Notes: generated by a model from the sequence alone, not told the origin. A stretch of DNA of 64,000 nucleotides from Mimachlamys varia (GCA_947623455.1 OX392532.1:62001-126000); one strand, 5' to 3'; counted from the stretch's first letter, positions 50,901-63,300 are shown. Program-made: numbers and translations.

Positions 50901-52311
50901 GATCCTACACACGATAGTAATAGTGAGGATCTGTATTTTAATCAGATTGATTCTGACTGATCCTTCACAACCAGAGGATTATTACTCGAAGTAGAACATT
51001 TGTTTTATATTTTGTTATTTTACATGAGTCAAGTATGATATGTACGCTTTACAACATGCTACACCTCAATGCATTTTATGGGTGCGATACAGAAAAAAAA
51101 ACATTTGACACTTTCCAAAGGTATCAAGGTACATTATATTCTGAAGTTTCCAGAAATGGCACCATTGACCCGCAAAAAAACCCAGTTCATAACTATGTGT
51201 TGAAATAATGTAGCAATGCCTTTGAGTTTGAAGTAGTTCAGAGAAATCACTGCTTAACACTTTAAACGTTATATTAGATTAACCGAAAGTGATGCATGTT
51301 TCTGCAGCATATATTTCCCTGATTGTAGTGGCTTAGTAGAAGCTTATTCTGCCACACCAAGATACCACGCGAGCCATGCCAGTCGTTACTTTGCTCTAAC
51401 TCATGAAACGTGTTACGTAATATCACAGTTGCAGTAAATAAAAACACTGTATAGGTATATATTATTTACTGACAGAAACTCAAGCAATTGTTGTAATATG
51501 CACGTGATTAACCTGCGTGATATCAAAATAAAACATTAGCACACAAACCCGGCAAATACTGCATAATAATGAGGAATGTGGCTGCAACACGTGTGTCGCA
51601 TAATTAGGCTCAACACGAATTAACATTGTGAATTAACCTAATAATATTGACAGATACAACTGATAAATATAAACTGCAATGACGACGGGTACCGCTAAGG
51701 GATGTTTAGTATAGCTACAGGTAGGCTAACTACCTGTACTGATTCTATAGGTAGTTACCATAGGAGGATAATCAATATAGCAGCCTCCTGTGTATTAGCT
51801 TGTTAGCATTTCCTATTTATAACATCACTGTGGATAGAGATAGGTGCATGGTACAAATATCATGAACGCTCCAAGCTCTAAACACTATGTATACATGTAG
51901 ATATTCGCGTCAATATTCTGGTTTTGCACGAGACCTGCCAGCTGTGTAGTGTCCGGGATACATCCTGTATCATCTAATGTGATCTTATGGACCTAGTGGT
52001 GCAAAATACTAAAATCACGTATGATAGCATTTGTAAATGAAGACGTGCTTCTAAAAAGCAAATTGAATTGTTCTACCAAAGCAGTAAAGCTTCATATTAA
52101 ATTTGTCAAAAATATAAATACAAGTAAAGCACATATACCCTTAAAAATACTGGATCCATCTACATCGAATCATCCCCTATCGAGATGGTGTCCTGCAATT
52201 AATGCATAATACGAAAAGGATATATTACTTACAATCGAAAGAAAACTTGGCGTGTTCACTTCCATCCATAGCTATCACGACATTGAAACTTTCTGGGGTT
52301 GATTCGGCCAT
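38908..52311 (-). CDS. Universal stress protein A-domain protein (USP-B), four coding exons
   Basis: The model joins exon 1 (52233-52311), exon 2 (50168-50269), exon 3 (45918-46027) and exon 4 (38908-39141), giving 174 aa. Phases are 1, 1 and 0, as in USP-A. It begins MAESTPESFNVVIAMDGSEH. Exon 2 holds the second strand (FHIVIVHVMSLESAVHNAEW), exon 3 a charged helix (LIEEEKERIREKLEVFGQML), and exon 4 the AAEHCDAKMIVTGCRG strand. The nucleotide-binding G-x2-G-x9-G-S is intact, and a polar tail (PEDDHKHAQQSKS) follows. Donors are GTAAGT, GTAAGC and GTATGT. It is a paralogue of USP-A, most similar in exon 4. The gene spans 13.4 kb for half a kilobase of coding sequence. Exon 2 and exon 3 ends are continuous with tandem arrays made from those same exon ends. 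The exon 3 donor (45912-45917) is one of many repeated look-alikes, so this junction is the least certain. Confidence 0.9.
39182..40015. mobile_element. TTAA-flanked element with 24-bp inverted ends (piggyBac-like, non-autonomous)
   Basis: This 834-bp segment starts AGGCCCAATATACGTAACTT and ends with its complement, AAGTTACGTATATTGGGCCT. It is flanked by TTAA at 39178-39181 and 40016-40019. TTAA duplications are the piggyBac signature. Internal inverted blocks (CGTCGGAAACCCACGGTACA near 39376 and TGTACCGTGGGTTTCCGACG near 39796) make it a nested foldback. There is no transposase. It lies only 40 bp upstream (gene sense) of the USP-B exon 4 acceptor. Confidence 0.82.
40441..41867. repeat. 25-bp minisatellite in intron 3 of USP-B, about 57 copies
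   Basis: The unit is CACTGGTTATGATATACCGC followed by TTTAT. Variants are CACTAGTT, 24-bp units lacking one C, and ATACCTC or ACACC ends. Blocks such as GACATACCTC with GAAATACCGCTTAATC recur near 40555, 41500 and 41680, so larger units were duplicated. It has no evident similarity to USP exons. Confidence 0.95.
42014..45942. repeat. 25-bp minisatellite derived from the USP-B exon 3 / intron 3 junction, about 155 copies
   Basis: On the gene strand the unit is AATGCTGAGGGAAGCAGGGG followed by TAGGT, with TTAT, GAAGG or CAGTGG variants. The end of exon 3 plus its donor reads AATGCTGAAGGAAGCAGGGG then TATGT. The two differ at two of 25 positions, and the array runs without a break into the exon. 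The coding codons for Met-Leu-Lys-Glu-Ala in exon 3 are thus the first repeat unit. USP-A and USP-C have the same Lys-Glu-Ala at this position without an array, so the exon is the ancestor and the array the descendant. Period 25 shifts frame each unit. Blocks of about 350 bp recur near 45190 and 45540. Confidence 0.93.
46320..46860 (-). mobile_element. Penelope-type element tail fragment, copy 6, in USP-B intron 2
   Basis: Contains AAATATGACCAAAGGAAAGA, GGTGTTCCGGAAGAATAAGC, TTCATTGACGACACCCACCG and TGTAAATCTTGGCTATATCC. After these comes the ATGACGACCATAAAACTTGC block and an ACGAATCAACTGCGACATGT block shared with copy 2. Same order and orientation as copies 1, 2 and 5. Confidence 0.7.
46868..47345. 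repeat. Direct duplication of about 130 bp
   Basis: A block beginning TTTAATAATAGATACAGTAT at about 46868 is repeated at about 47208. Both include GATGCTAGGGGCAAAAGG-like text and a CTAAACTAATGTA end. The spacer is about 210 bp. It is adjacent to Penelope-type fragments and is probably part of that element's repeated end. Confidence 0.6.
47640..47830 (+). mobile_element. Penelope-type element tail fragment, copy 7
   Basis: Includes GATGCAAGTTGATGAAGACT, GAGCAAGTTTTATTGTCGCC and CTTGTTGTGATTGGGAATAA. Similar text follows the reverse transcriptase remnant at 48940-49080. Reverse-transcriptase orientation; fragmentary. Confidence 0.55.
48130..49260 (+). pseudogene. Decayed Penelope-like element reverse transcriptase with 3' tail
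   Basis: Plus-strand translation, switching frames, gives blocks typical of Penelope-like reverse transcriptases. Near 48131 there is LYWIPKLHKDPHKQRLIAGS, then a WILKNSKDLL block near 48315. Near 48650 there is GIPMGTYCAPLLADLF, and near 48780 FRYIDDVL, with the catalytic-type Asp pair. An in-frame stop follows the GIPMG block near 48706, the part between about 48350 and 48600 is scrambled or deleted, and several shifts break the frame, so it is dead. From about 49115 comes the tail block ACCAAGATTCACATGGTGGG shared with the scattered fragments. No GIY-YIG endonuclease domain was recognised. It lies antisense in USP-B intron 2. Confidence 0.82.
49379..49570 (-). pseudogene. Second Penelope-like reverse transcriptase fragment, opposite strand
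   Basis: The minus-strand frame contains LYWIPNLHKDPYTLGFIADF followed by a region matching the 48131 block of the plus-strand copy (LPRLYWIP, HKDP, then a GLRSYYDTVY end). It covers only the N-terminal part of the reverse transcriptase. It lies about 120 bp from the tail of the first copy in inverted orientation, so the two form a head-to-head or rearranged pair. It is a fragment and cannot encode a working enzyme. Confidence 0.75.
49727..50215. repeat. About 76-bp tandem array made from the USP-B exon 2 end and its splice donor
   Basis: Six units lie at about 75-78 bp spacing before the true exon 2. On the gene strand each has about 43 bp matching the end of exon 2 (CTGGAGAGTGCTGTCCACAA, CGCGGAATGGTACAGACC, TAATG) and then about 33 bp matching the start of intron 2 (GTAAGCTTACTTTATC and on). 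Donor versions differ: GTAAGC in three copies, GTTAGC in two, and ATAAGC in one. The sequence before each partial exon is TTTAGTAG, which could act as a weak acceptor. These are partial exon copies, not further genes. Confidence 0.92.
50440..50951. repeat. Foldback element with about 80-bp near-perfect arms in USP-B intron 1
   Basis: The left arm is CAATCTGATTAAAATACAGA through ACCAGTAAAAGGTCATGTGC. The right arm is GCACATGACCTTCTACTGGT through CTGTATTTTAATCAGATTG. The interior of about 350 bp contains weaker complementarity (CCAATCAAA and TTTGATTGG). A 124-aa plus-strand open frame crosses the interior and has no recognised domain. No clear target duplication was seen. Confidence 0.85.
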
Positions 52312-53785
52312 ATTTTCGCAACACAGGTCCCTCCGTCAGCGTGAGTATTCAAGTGTGTACGTGCTGTGTGAAGCAGACGATATCCAGAAATACACAACAC
52401 CGCTGTATTTACATAAATCGCCGAACGCTGACCTAGAACTGGTTAGAAGACAACAGTTGAACTTTATTTTTCGTTAAACACGTAGATGGCGTACGACTGC
52501 AGTCTGCCTCGCTGTATGTGATTGAGTCCTTTCGCGATCTTAGGATTCCACCAGGGACAGATCGATAACAACCCAGTTCCGGGTTGTATAGATTTTCGAT
52601 GATAACAACCTAGTCTTGGGTTGTATAGATTTTCGTTAACATAATGGTGGTATATAAAGCTATAAGTAGCTACTAAGCAGTTATACTGCGTTATTGGCAG
52701 TGTAAGGTTCGCTGTCCTTCCTTAGTAAAGTTCATATAGAATAAGTAGTGCATTGCTCTGAACGTTTTCATTATGTGATCGTCCATTCATCACAACGTGC
52801 TTACTTGACCTTGTTAAATCGTTTTCAGTGTCTCGTTGTGCTTTCACGAAAACATGTTTATCCCCCAATCATTCGTGCGTGTCATGAAAGCACGTATACA
52901 ACAGGCACTAGCCCCGTCTGTCAAACACCTGTTATATAAACACGGTTAGGAACTCCATCGGCCCGGCGACACGACCTAATTATGGGAAACGTGTGATTTT
53001 GACATAACCGTTCAAGATATCTCACTGGAAGTGGTCTTGATCGACAGAGAAATAATTTCCCTTTAAGTTGGTATATATTTTACCATGTATCTGTCCGTAA
53101 AACTTTCTGTAGACGTCATGAAACATCAGAAAACTGTCAAATTCGAGTTGGTCGGACCACAGGTGCTTGTGTACATAAATGATTATGTGACTATTTTTTT
53201 CATTGAAAGTAGAAGGTAGTATACATATACGGTGTTTCATGATAATATAATGCTAAAAGTTTACAATAACAACCTATGCAATGTAGCCTTATAAAAACCT
53301 AAAAGTAGGCAACTAACCGGTAGCAAAATCTAGGTCACCGCCTACCCCCTCGTGTGAATCCTTGTTTTCTTTCAAACAGGCAAGATAGTACCACTATAAG
53401 CCTGCCGTAGTGCCGTCGATTCACGGATAGTTTTTAGCGCTAAAACTACGAGTAGTTTTTGCGTCTATTGCTGCCACTATTCTTTGACCTTTGACCCCTG
53501 TCATTTTTCCCCTCCCGCTCCGGAAAAGCTTGAATTGCTTCCAATCTCATGATATCTTAACTATTTGAAAGCCTAAACCTAACAGGAAATGATGTTTCCA
53601 TGGTATTGTTAATAATTATGATGACTTTAATCATCTTTATGCGATTTGTTACAAAGAAATCAGTTTTTCACTCCCACGGCTCATTTAAATATTACATCTC
53701 TGTTGCTGGCTGACCTCTCGCGTGTATACACACATTCGTGCTATACCTCTCTGTGCTTGACACTCGTATATGGATCGCGGAATTC
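52312..53785. other. USP-B 5' flank and USP-C/USP-B spacer
   Basis: The USP-B 5' UTR and promoter should lie just right of 52311. Near 52566-52640 there are two copies of GGGTTGTATAGATTTTCG, the first preceded by ACAACCCAGTTCC to form a hairpin. Nothing else was recognised. Confidence 0.4.
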
Positions 53786-53789
53786 CTGC

Positions 53790-54165
53790 CAATTGTACTC
53801 ATGGTGGGACTGACCGTCACCTCCTAGGGGGCTGAGGGCGGGGCCAAAAAGGGTTAAATATCTATATCATGGTTTAACAACTTCTTCTCCATAAACACTG
53901 ATTGGAAATCAGCTTTATTTGGTAGAAAGCATCCCGATGTGCTTAGGATTCAAAATTGTACCAATGGAGGGACTGACCCCCCCAGGGGGCTGAGGGGCAA
54001 AGCCAAAAAGAGCTATTTAGCTATATTGATATTAGCGAATTCTTCTCCATAACCATTGATTGAAAATCAACCTTATTTGGCATTAAGCATCCCTAGGTGC
54101 TCAGGATTCAAAATTGTACTAATGGTGGGACTGACCCCCCCTCCCCCCCCCCCCCCCCCCCCCAC
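53790..54165. repeat. About 157-bp direct repeat, two and a half units, ending in a poly-C tract
   Basis: AATTGTACTCATGGTGGGAC at about 53794 recurs as AATTGTACCAATGGAGGGAC at about 53954 and AATTGTACTAATGGTGGGAC at about 54113. Between them are shared blocks GGGGGCTGAGGG, TTCTTCTCCATAA and CTTATTTGG. It looks like a dispersed repeat with internal tandem structure. Confidence 0.85.
54135..54163. repeat. Poly-C tract
   Basis: Twenty-nine bases, all C except one T at 54142, at the end of the direct repeat. Its length may be affected by sequencing or assembly error. Confidence 0.9.
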
Positions 54166-56194
54166 CAGTATATGTCTCTGCCAATGCTCCCGCAATTAAT
54201 CGTCATCTTGCATTTCCATCTGGTAACAGGTGTGATTTTTCGCTTTGTTTTATTTTGTGTCCAACACACTAATACCGTTTATTTAAGTGCATATTAAAAC
54301 AAACACATTCGCTTCCCTATAAATGGATCAATATTCATTTATAATAAAAACTGATATTTTAGTTAAATTGTTAAAGCACTGTACTAAATTGTACATGTAG
54401 CTTGAAATACAACTCGTCAATCTAAACAACTCGTCAATCTAAACAACTCGCGTGTTATTGGGTTTCCCCTTAATACTTACTTAATCCCTATTCTAAAACT
54501 TTCTGATATTGAAACTTAGTAACCCATACAACAAAAACACTTCAATAGCTGTCGAAATATACATACTTTTGTTTGAAGTTTTAGCGTTTCAGTACTTTCA
54601 GTACTTTGAGTCTTTACAACCACCGGCCATTGTTTGTGTTTTGACATTCACGCATCATTCGGAATTTTATATTCAAACACAATATTTTGCATTTCGCGGA
54701 ATTTTTAAAAATATTACGTTATACTCTCTCGGATTATCTTGGGTTTTTACATCCGTCGTATGCATTAAATTATCTGCCCTTGCTAACGTTATCTGCCACT
54801 GGGAGCGCTGAACGACAACTTTCGTAAATCTTCACTGAAAGGCTGCCATGAGCGTAGCCTGAATTGTGTTTGAATATTATTATTATGCCAATAATGATTC
54901 TCCAAACGTTATTTCCCTCGATAGTTTTGTCTTCCCCTAATAAGTTAAGGTTCAACAAGCCCCTAAAACATGCAATAGTCACCCCAAAGTTCAACCCCTG
55001 GTTAGTTATACAATGTATTGAAAGATCCTTATAAAAACAAATTATATAAATCAATGTAATTTACATATATTGAACTTGTATATAGCCTATTAAAAAGGGT
55101 ATCTAACTAGGTAAACGTCGTCAATAGTATGCCTTCACTCAATTATCTCCACGGACTTATAACATGCCAATCTTTTCAGCGAACTTACTTAATACTACGC
55201 AATGGCATATTATTTAAAGTTTATTTATATACCAAGGTAATTCTGAGCACGATTTATCTTGAACTGGACGTGGAGAGACATACCGGCGTAATAAGTTGAT
55301 AGTTGGCCAGTAAAAGGTACAAAAATCATAACAAAACGTACTAGAAACATGTTTTACAGATTTCATACGTGCAAAACCATAGACCCATGGCAATAAAAAC
55401 TACATAAGTTTGATATACAGAAGTTTTAACCGTTACTGTTGTTATACAGAAGCTATCCTTGCTATAAACATTATAGAACGTTTTAGTATGTTATCGAATT
55501 GCATATTCATGCATTAACTTCGTTTATCGACCAAGGTTACTTTGCCTTTGTTTTCTTATTTATGTGCTATTCTTAGATTTATTAGTTTGACATGGCCTCA
55601 TCTATGTTTATATGAGGTCGGTATCCCTCTCAACAACTATTAAAAGATTAATAAAGCTCATTTTTACCAGGGTAAATAAATAATCATTGAATTAAGAGTC
55701 AAATGTTAAATTCTCAACACTCAGAAGCGTCGCAGAATCGATTGGCATGTTACTGTCAGCCTTAATGCTCTGTATAGTTGTTTGATAGCCAATGAACAAG
55801 TTCTTTATTTTCTTATTACATAAATTAGTTCCGATTTTAATCAAGGTCTTTGAAAAAGACTCATTTCAGACTTCGGGATGGCTACTGCTCTATTTAGGGG
55901 GCTTCTTGACCTTACCAATTTGAGAATATAATTAGATTACTGCCTGCCGTTAACGTCCTTGGAAGGTCATCACATGCTTTTCAGACAGCACAAAACAGAC
56001 TAGACATGAACATCATGTCCATCTATATTTGTCAAAATCACCAGCTTCAGACAAACAATTTTGTTGACATGTCTATTTTATTAGAGCCACGGATGTCGGA
56101 CGCTGGTCAGAACCCAAATACCTGTTCACCTTGTTTACCTGCAACATTAGAACACACATCATTATATATATACTTTACAATGAGTTCTGTGAGA
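54166..56194. other. Downstream flank of USP-C, no gene recognised
   Basis: AT-rich sequence with a doubled AACTCGTCAATCTAAAC near 54413-54445. No exon or element was recognised on either strand. Confidence 0.4.
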
Positions 56195-57016
56195 TCAGTC
56201 TGGACACACAATCACGGTGATTTTACTGGTATGTAAGAGGTTTTCACTTGTACTCCCAAGCAGCACGTTCTTCCCTTGTATGATGCAGCTGGCATTGCTG
56301 TCTTCTGCCGCAGCAAGAATTCCTTCCCATATGCGTGACGCATGGACGCATTTTATGGTTCCATGGACCTGTATCAAAATAACCAATGACCATAAAAACA
56401 TGTCCATATCTGTTTATGGCAATAGTTTTTCCTGAAAAAGATACTATTTCTTAACCAGGTGTTATCCAAGTCGATTCGGTAAATCCCAGATGACGTGTCA
56501 AATAATTTCGTGGCATTGAATTCCTTATACAATGAGATAGTCATTGTCTAGTTGTGAAATGTATAGAAATAGAGAATATCTAACAGTGTATTTGCCCCCA
56601 AGTGAAGGTGTTCACATGATGGGTGTCAGCATATGCAGATATATCTCTGTTTAAATGTCTCATGAGGTCGTATCTTACATGTACAATGACAGTATTCCGG
56701 ATGTTAAGCGCGATATATGATTAACATAATTATATAGATACATATACAGACTTTTAGTCAATTTCCAAATTTCGAAGTGTTACCATGAATGCTTTCAGTT
56801 CAAGAAAACTCCTCAGTTTAGATGTTTGGTGCACACCTCAATGTTTTGTGAAACAAAATTTGACGGACAGACGAAGATTGAACATACCACCACCCCTTTG
56901 TCGACTCACCTTTGCTTCTTTCATCATTACGACCAGTTCTTTTAAATAGCGATTCAATTCCTGGTTTTGGTTCTCGATATTCCTGGCTGTTGCGTCAGAG
57001 TCATAAAACCCCATCA
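56195..57016 (-). CDS. Diverged universal stress protein-like gene (USP-C), last two exons only
   Basis: Exon 3 (56910-57016) follows a CACTTCTTTGTCTAG acceptor and encodes MGFYDSDATARNIENQNQEL followed by a helix ending VVMMKEAK, with a GTGAGT donor. Exon 4 (56195-56368) follows TTTTGATACAG and encodes VHGTIKCVHASRIWEGILAA then AEDSNASCIIQGKN and a short C-terminus ending VIVCPD, then stop. Intron phases (1 before exon 3, 0 before exon 4) match USP-A and USP-B, and GT-[IV]-[KQ]-x-[IV]-HA and KEA are conserved. The nucleotide-binding loop is shortened: between the first Gly and Gly-Ser there are 5 residues instead of 12, so G-x2-G-x9-G-S is lost. Exons 1 and 2 are not between 57017 and 57313 and should lie beyond the 36-bp array, right of the window. 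It could be a non-ATP-binding member or a decaying gene; no stop or frameshift is visible. Confidence 0.82.
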
Positions 57017-57313
57017 CTAGACAAAGAAGTGTTTTCATATTTAATCCTTGAATCAATATAACTTTGAAAAGAAATGCCGAATTATATTTGTGGTAAGAAA
57101 TGTTTTTTTCTCTTGGTAAGCTTTGACAATGTCGTATAGACTATTTAGTTATTATAAAAAAAAAAAACATTTCATTTACCATAAATATTTGGAAAATACT
57201 CATGAATTCAAGAATTAGAGTTATATCACAATTACATGTAGGAAGCAGGTTATCAACAAAACTGCCATGGAGAAATGCTGTCATGGGCTTTATGTTTATG
57301 CTTGTTGTTGATG

Positions 57314-60300
57314 TGACGTAACACACTACTTACGACTACACCACTGCTCTGACGTAACACACTACTGACGACTTCACCACTGCTTTGACGTAACACACTA
57401 CTTACGACTACACCACTGCTCTGACGTAACACACTACTTACGACTACACCACTGCTCTGACGTAACACACTACTTACGACTACACCACTGCTCTGACGTA
57501 AAACACTACTGACGACTACACCACTGCTCTGACGTAACACGCTACTTACGACTACACCACTGCTCTGACGTACCACACTACTACGACTACATCACTGCTC
57601 TGACGTACCACACTACTTGCGACTACACCACTGCTCTGACGTAACACACTACTTACGACTACACCACTGCTCTGACGTAACACACTACTGACGACTACAC
57701 CACTGCTCTGACGTACCACACTACTTACGACTACACCACTGCTCTGACGTAACACACTACTTACGACTACACCACTGCTCTGACGTACCACACTACTTAC
57801 GACTACACCACTGCTCTGACGTAACACGCTACTTACGACTACACCACTGCTCTGACGTACCACACTACTACGACTACATCACTGCTCTGACGTACCACAC
57901 TACTTGCGACTACACCACTGCTCTGACGTAACACACTACTTACGACTACACCACTGCTCTGACGTAACACACTACTGACGACTACACCACTGCTCTGACG
58001 TACCACACTACTTACGACTACACCACTGCTCTGACGTAACACACTACTTACGACTACACCACTGCTCTGACGTACCACACTACTTACGACTACACCACTG
58101 CTCTGACGTAACACACTACTTACGACTACACCACTGCTCTGACGTAACACACTACTTACGACTACACCACTGCTCTGACGTAACACACTACTGACGACTA
58201 CACCACTGCTCTGACGTAACACACCACTGACGACTACACCACTGCTCTGACGTAACAAACTATTTACGACTACACCACTGCTCTGACGTAACACACCACT
58301 GACGACTACACCACTGCTCTGACGTAACACACTACTTACGACTAGACCACTGCTCTGACGTAACACACTACTGACGACTACACCACTGCTCTGATGTAAC
58401 ACACTACTGACGACTACACCACTGCTCTGACGTAAAACACTACTGACGACTACACGACTGCTCTGACGTAACACACTACTTACGACTACACCACTGCTCT
58501 GACGTAACACACTACTGACGACTACACCACTGCTCTGACGTAAAACACTACTGACGACTACACCACTGCTCTGACGTAACACACTACTTACGACTACAAC
58601 ACTGCTCTGACGTAACACACTACTGACGACTACACCACTGCTCTGACGTAACACACTACTGACGACTACACCACTGCTCTGACGTAACACACTACTTACG
58701 ACTACAACACTGCTCTGACGTAACACACTACTGACGACTACACCACTGCTCTGACGTAACACACTACTTACGACTACAACACTGCTCTGACGTAACACAC
58801 TACTTACGACTACACCACTGCTCTAACGTAACACACTACTGACGATTACACCACTGCTCTGACGTAACACACTACTGACGACTACACCACTGCTCTGACG
58901 TAACACACTACTGACGATTACACCACTGCTCTGACGTACCACACTACTTACGACTACACCTCTGCTCTGACGTAACACACTACTGACGACTTCACCACTG
59001 CTTTGACGTAACACACTACTTACGACTACACCACTGCTCTGACGTAACACACTACTTACGACTACACCACTGCTCTGACGTAACACACTACTTACGACTA
59101 CACCACTGCTCTGACGTAACACACTACTTACGACTACACCACTGCTCTGACGTAAAACACTACTTACGACTACACCACTGCTCTGACGTAACACGCTACT
59201 TACGACTACACCACTGCTCTGACGTACCACACTACTACGACTACATCACTGCTCTGACGTACCACACTACTTACGACTACACCACTGCTCTGACGTAACA
59301 CACTACTTACGACTACACCACTGCTCTGACGTAACACACTACTGACGACTACACCACTGCTCTGACGTACCACACTACTTACGACTACACCACTGCTCTG
59401 ACGTAACACACTACTTATGACTACACCACTGCTCTGACGTAACACACTACTGACGACTACACCACTGCTCTGACGATACACACCACTGACGACTACACCA
59501 CTGCTCTGACGTAACAAACTATTTACGACTACACCACTGCTCTGACGTAACACACTACTTACGACTACACCACTGCTCTGACGTAACACACTACTTACGA
59601 CTACACCACTGCTCTGACGTAACAAACTACTGACGACTACACCACTGCTCTGACGTAACACACTACTGACGACTACACCACTGCTCTGACGTAAAACACT
59701 ACTGACGACTACACCACTGCTCTGACGTAACACACTACTTACGACTACACCACTGCTCTGACGTAACACACTACTGACGACTACACCACTGCTCTGACGT
59801 ACCACACTACTTACGACTACACCACTGCTCTGACGTAACACACTACTTACGACTACACCACTGCTCTGACGTACCACACTACTTACGACTACACCACTGC
59901 TCTGACGTACCACACTACTTACGACTACACCACTGCTCTGACGTAACACACTACTTACGACTACACCACTGCTCTGACGTAACACACTACTTACGACTAC
60001 ACCACTGCTCTGACGTAACACACTACTGACGACTACACCACTGCTCTGACGAAACACACCACTGACGACTACACCACTGCTCTGACGTAACAAACTATTT
60101 ACGACTACACCACTGCTCTGACGTAACACACTACTGACGACTACACCACTGCTCTGACGTAACACACTACTTACGACTACACCACTGCTCTGACGTAACA
60201 AACTACTGACGACTACACCACTGCTCTGACGTAACACACTACTGACGACTACACCACTGCTCTGACGTAAAACACTACTGACGACTACACCACTGCTCTG

Positions 60301-63300
60301 ACGTAACACACTACTTACGACTACACCACTGCTCTGACGTAACACACTACTTACGACTACACCACTGCTCTGACGTAACACACTACTGACGACTACACCA
60401 CTGCTCTGACGTAAAACACTACTGACGACTACACCACTGCTCTGACGTAACACACTACTTACGACTACAACACTGCTCTGACGTAACACACTACTGACGA
60501 CTACACCACTGCTCTGACGTAACACACTACTGACGACTACACCACTGCTCTGACGTAACACACTACTTACGACTACAACACTGCTCTGACGTAACACACT
60601 ACTGACGACTACACCACTGCTCTGACGTAACACACTACTTACGACTACAACACTGCTCTGACGTAACACACTACTGACGATTACACCACTGCTCTGACGT
60701 ACCACACTACTTACGACTACACCTCTGCTCTGACGTAACACACTACTGACGACTACACCACTGCTCTGACGTAACACACTACTGACGACTACACCACTGC
60801 TCTGACGTAACAAACTACTGACGACTACACCACTGCTCTGACGTAACACACTACTTACGACTACACCACTGCTCTGACGTAACACACTACTTACGACTAC
60901 ACCACTGCTCTGATGTAGTACACTACTGACGACTACACCACTGCTCTGACGTACCACACTACTTACGACTACACCACTGCTCTGACGAAACACACTACTT
61001 ACGACTACACCACTGCTCTGACGTAACACACTACTTACGACTACACCACTGCTCTGACGTACCACACGACTAACGACTACACCACTGCTCTGACGTACCA
61101 CACTACTTACGACTACACCACTGCTCTGACGTAACAAACTACTGACGACTACACCACTGCTCTGACGTAACACACTACTTACGACTACACCACTGCTCTG
61201 ACGTAACACACTACTTACGACTACACCACTGCTCTGACGTAACACACTACTGACGACTACACCACTGCTCTAACGTAACACACTACTGACGACTACACCA
61301 CTGCTCTGACGTACCACACTACTTACGATTACACCACTGTTCTGATGTAACACACTACTTACGACTACACCACTGCTCTGACGTAACACACTACTTACGA
61401 CTACACCACTGTTCTGACGTAACACACTACTTACGACTACACCACTTCTCTGACGTAACACACTACTTACGACTACACCACTGCTCTGACGTACCACACT
61501 ACTTACGACTACACCACTGCTCTGACGTACCACACTACTTACGACTACACCACTGCTCTGACGTAACACACTACTTACGACTACACCACTGCTCTGACGT
61601 AACACACTACTTACGACTACACCACTGCTCTGACGTAACACACTACTTACGACTACACCACTGCTCTGACGTAACACACTACTGACGACTACACCACTGC
61701 TCTGACGAAACACACCACTGACGACTACACCACTGCTCTGACGTAACAAACTATTTACGACTACACCACTGCTCTGACGTAACACACTACTGACGACTAC
61801 ACCACTGCTCTGACGTAACACACTACTTACGACTACACCACTGCTCTGACGTAACACACTACTGACGACTACAACACTGCTCTGACGTAACACACTACTG
61901 ACGACTACACCACTGCTCTGACGTAACACACTACTGACGACTACACCACTGCTCTGACGTAACACACTACTTACGACTACAACACTGCTCTGACGTAACA
62001 CACTACTGACGACTACACCACTGCTCTGACGTAACACACTACTGACGACTACACCACTGCTCTGACGATACACACCACTGACGACTACACCACTGCTCTG
62101 ACGTAACAAACTATTTACGACTACACCACTGCTCTGACGTAACACACTACTTACGACTACACCACTGCTCTGACGTAACACACTACTTACGACTACACCA
62201 CTGCTCTGACGTAACAAACTACTGACGACTACACCACTGCTCTGACGTAACACACTACTGACGACTACACCACTGCTCTGACGTAAAACAATACTGACGA
62301 CTACACCACTGCTCTGACGTAACACACTACTTACGACTACACCACTGCTCTGACGTAACACACTACTGACGACTACACCACTGCTCTGACGTACCACACT
62401 ACTTACGACTACACCACTGCTCTGACGTAACACACTACTTACGACTACACCACTGCTCTGACGTACCACACTACTTACGACTACACCACTGCTCTGACGT
62501 ACCACACTACTTACGACTACACCACTGCTCTGACGTAACACACTACTTACGACTACACCACTGCTCTGACGTAACACACTACTTACGACTACACCACTGC
62601 TCTGACGTAACACACTACTGACGACTACACCACTGCTCTGACGAAACACACCACTGACGACTACACCACTGCTCTGACGTAACAAACTATTTACGACTAC
62701 ACCACTGCTCTGACGTAACACACTACTGACGACTACACCACTGCTCTGACGTAACACACTACTTACGACTACACCACTGCTCTGACGTAACAAACTACTG
62801 ACGACTACACCACTGCTCTGACGTAACACACTACTGACGACTACACCACTGCTCTGACGTAAAACACTACTGACGACTACACCACTGCTCTGACGTAACA
62901 CACTACTTACGACTACACCACTGCTCTGACGTAACACACTACTTACGACTACACCACTGCTCTGACGTAACACACTACTGACGACTACACCACTGCTCTA
63001 ACGTAACACACTACTGACGACTACACCACTGCTCTGACGTACCACACTACTTACGATTACACCACTGTTCTGATGTAACACACTACTTACGACTACACCA
63101 CTGCTCTGACGTAACACACTACTTACGACTACACCACTGTTCTGACGTAACACACTACTTACGACTACACCACTTCTCTGACGTAACACACTACTTACGA
63201 CTACACCACTGCTCTGATGTAGTACACTACTGACGACTACACCACTGCTCTGACGTACCACACTACTTACGACTACACCACTGCTCTGACGAAACACACT

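Noticed and set aside
50586..50960. 124-aa plus-strand open frame
   Set aside because: It spans the loop and right arm of a foldback element, has no recognised domain, and lies antisense in an intron.
53022..53240. 72-aa minus-strand frame upstream of USP-B
   Set aside because: No recognised family, no splice-site support, and length within chance expectation for AT-rich DNA.
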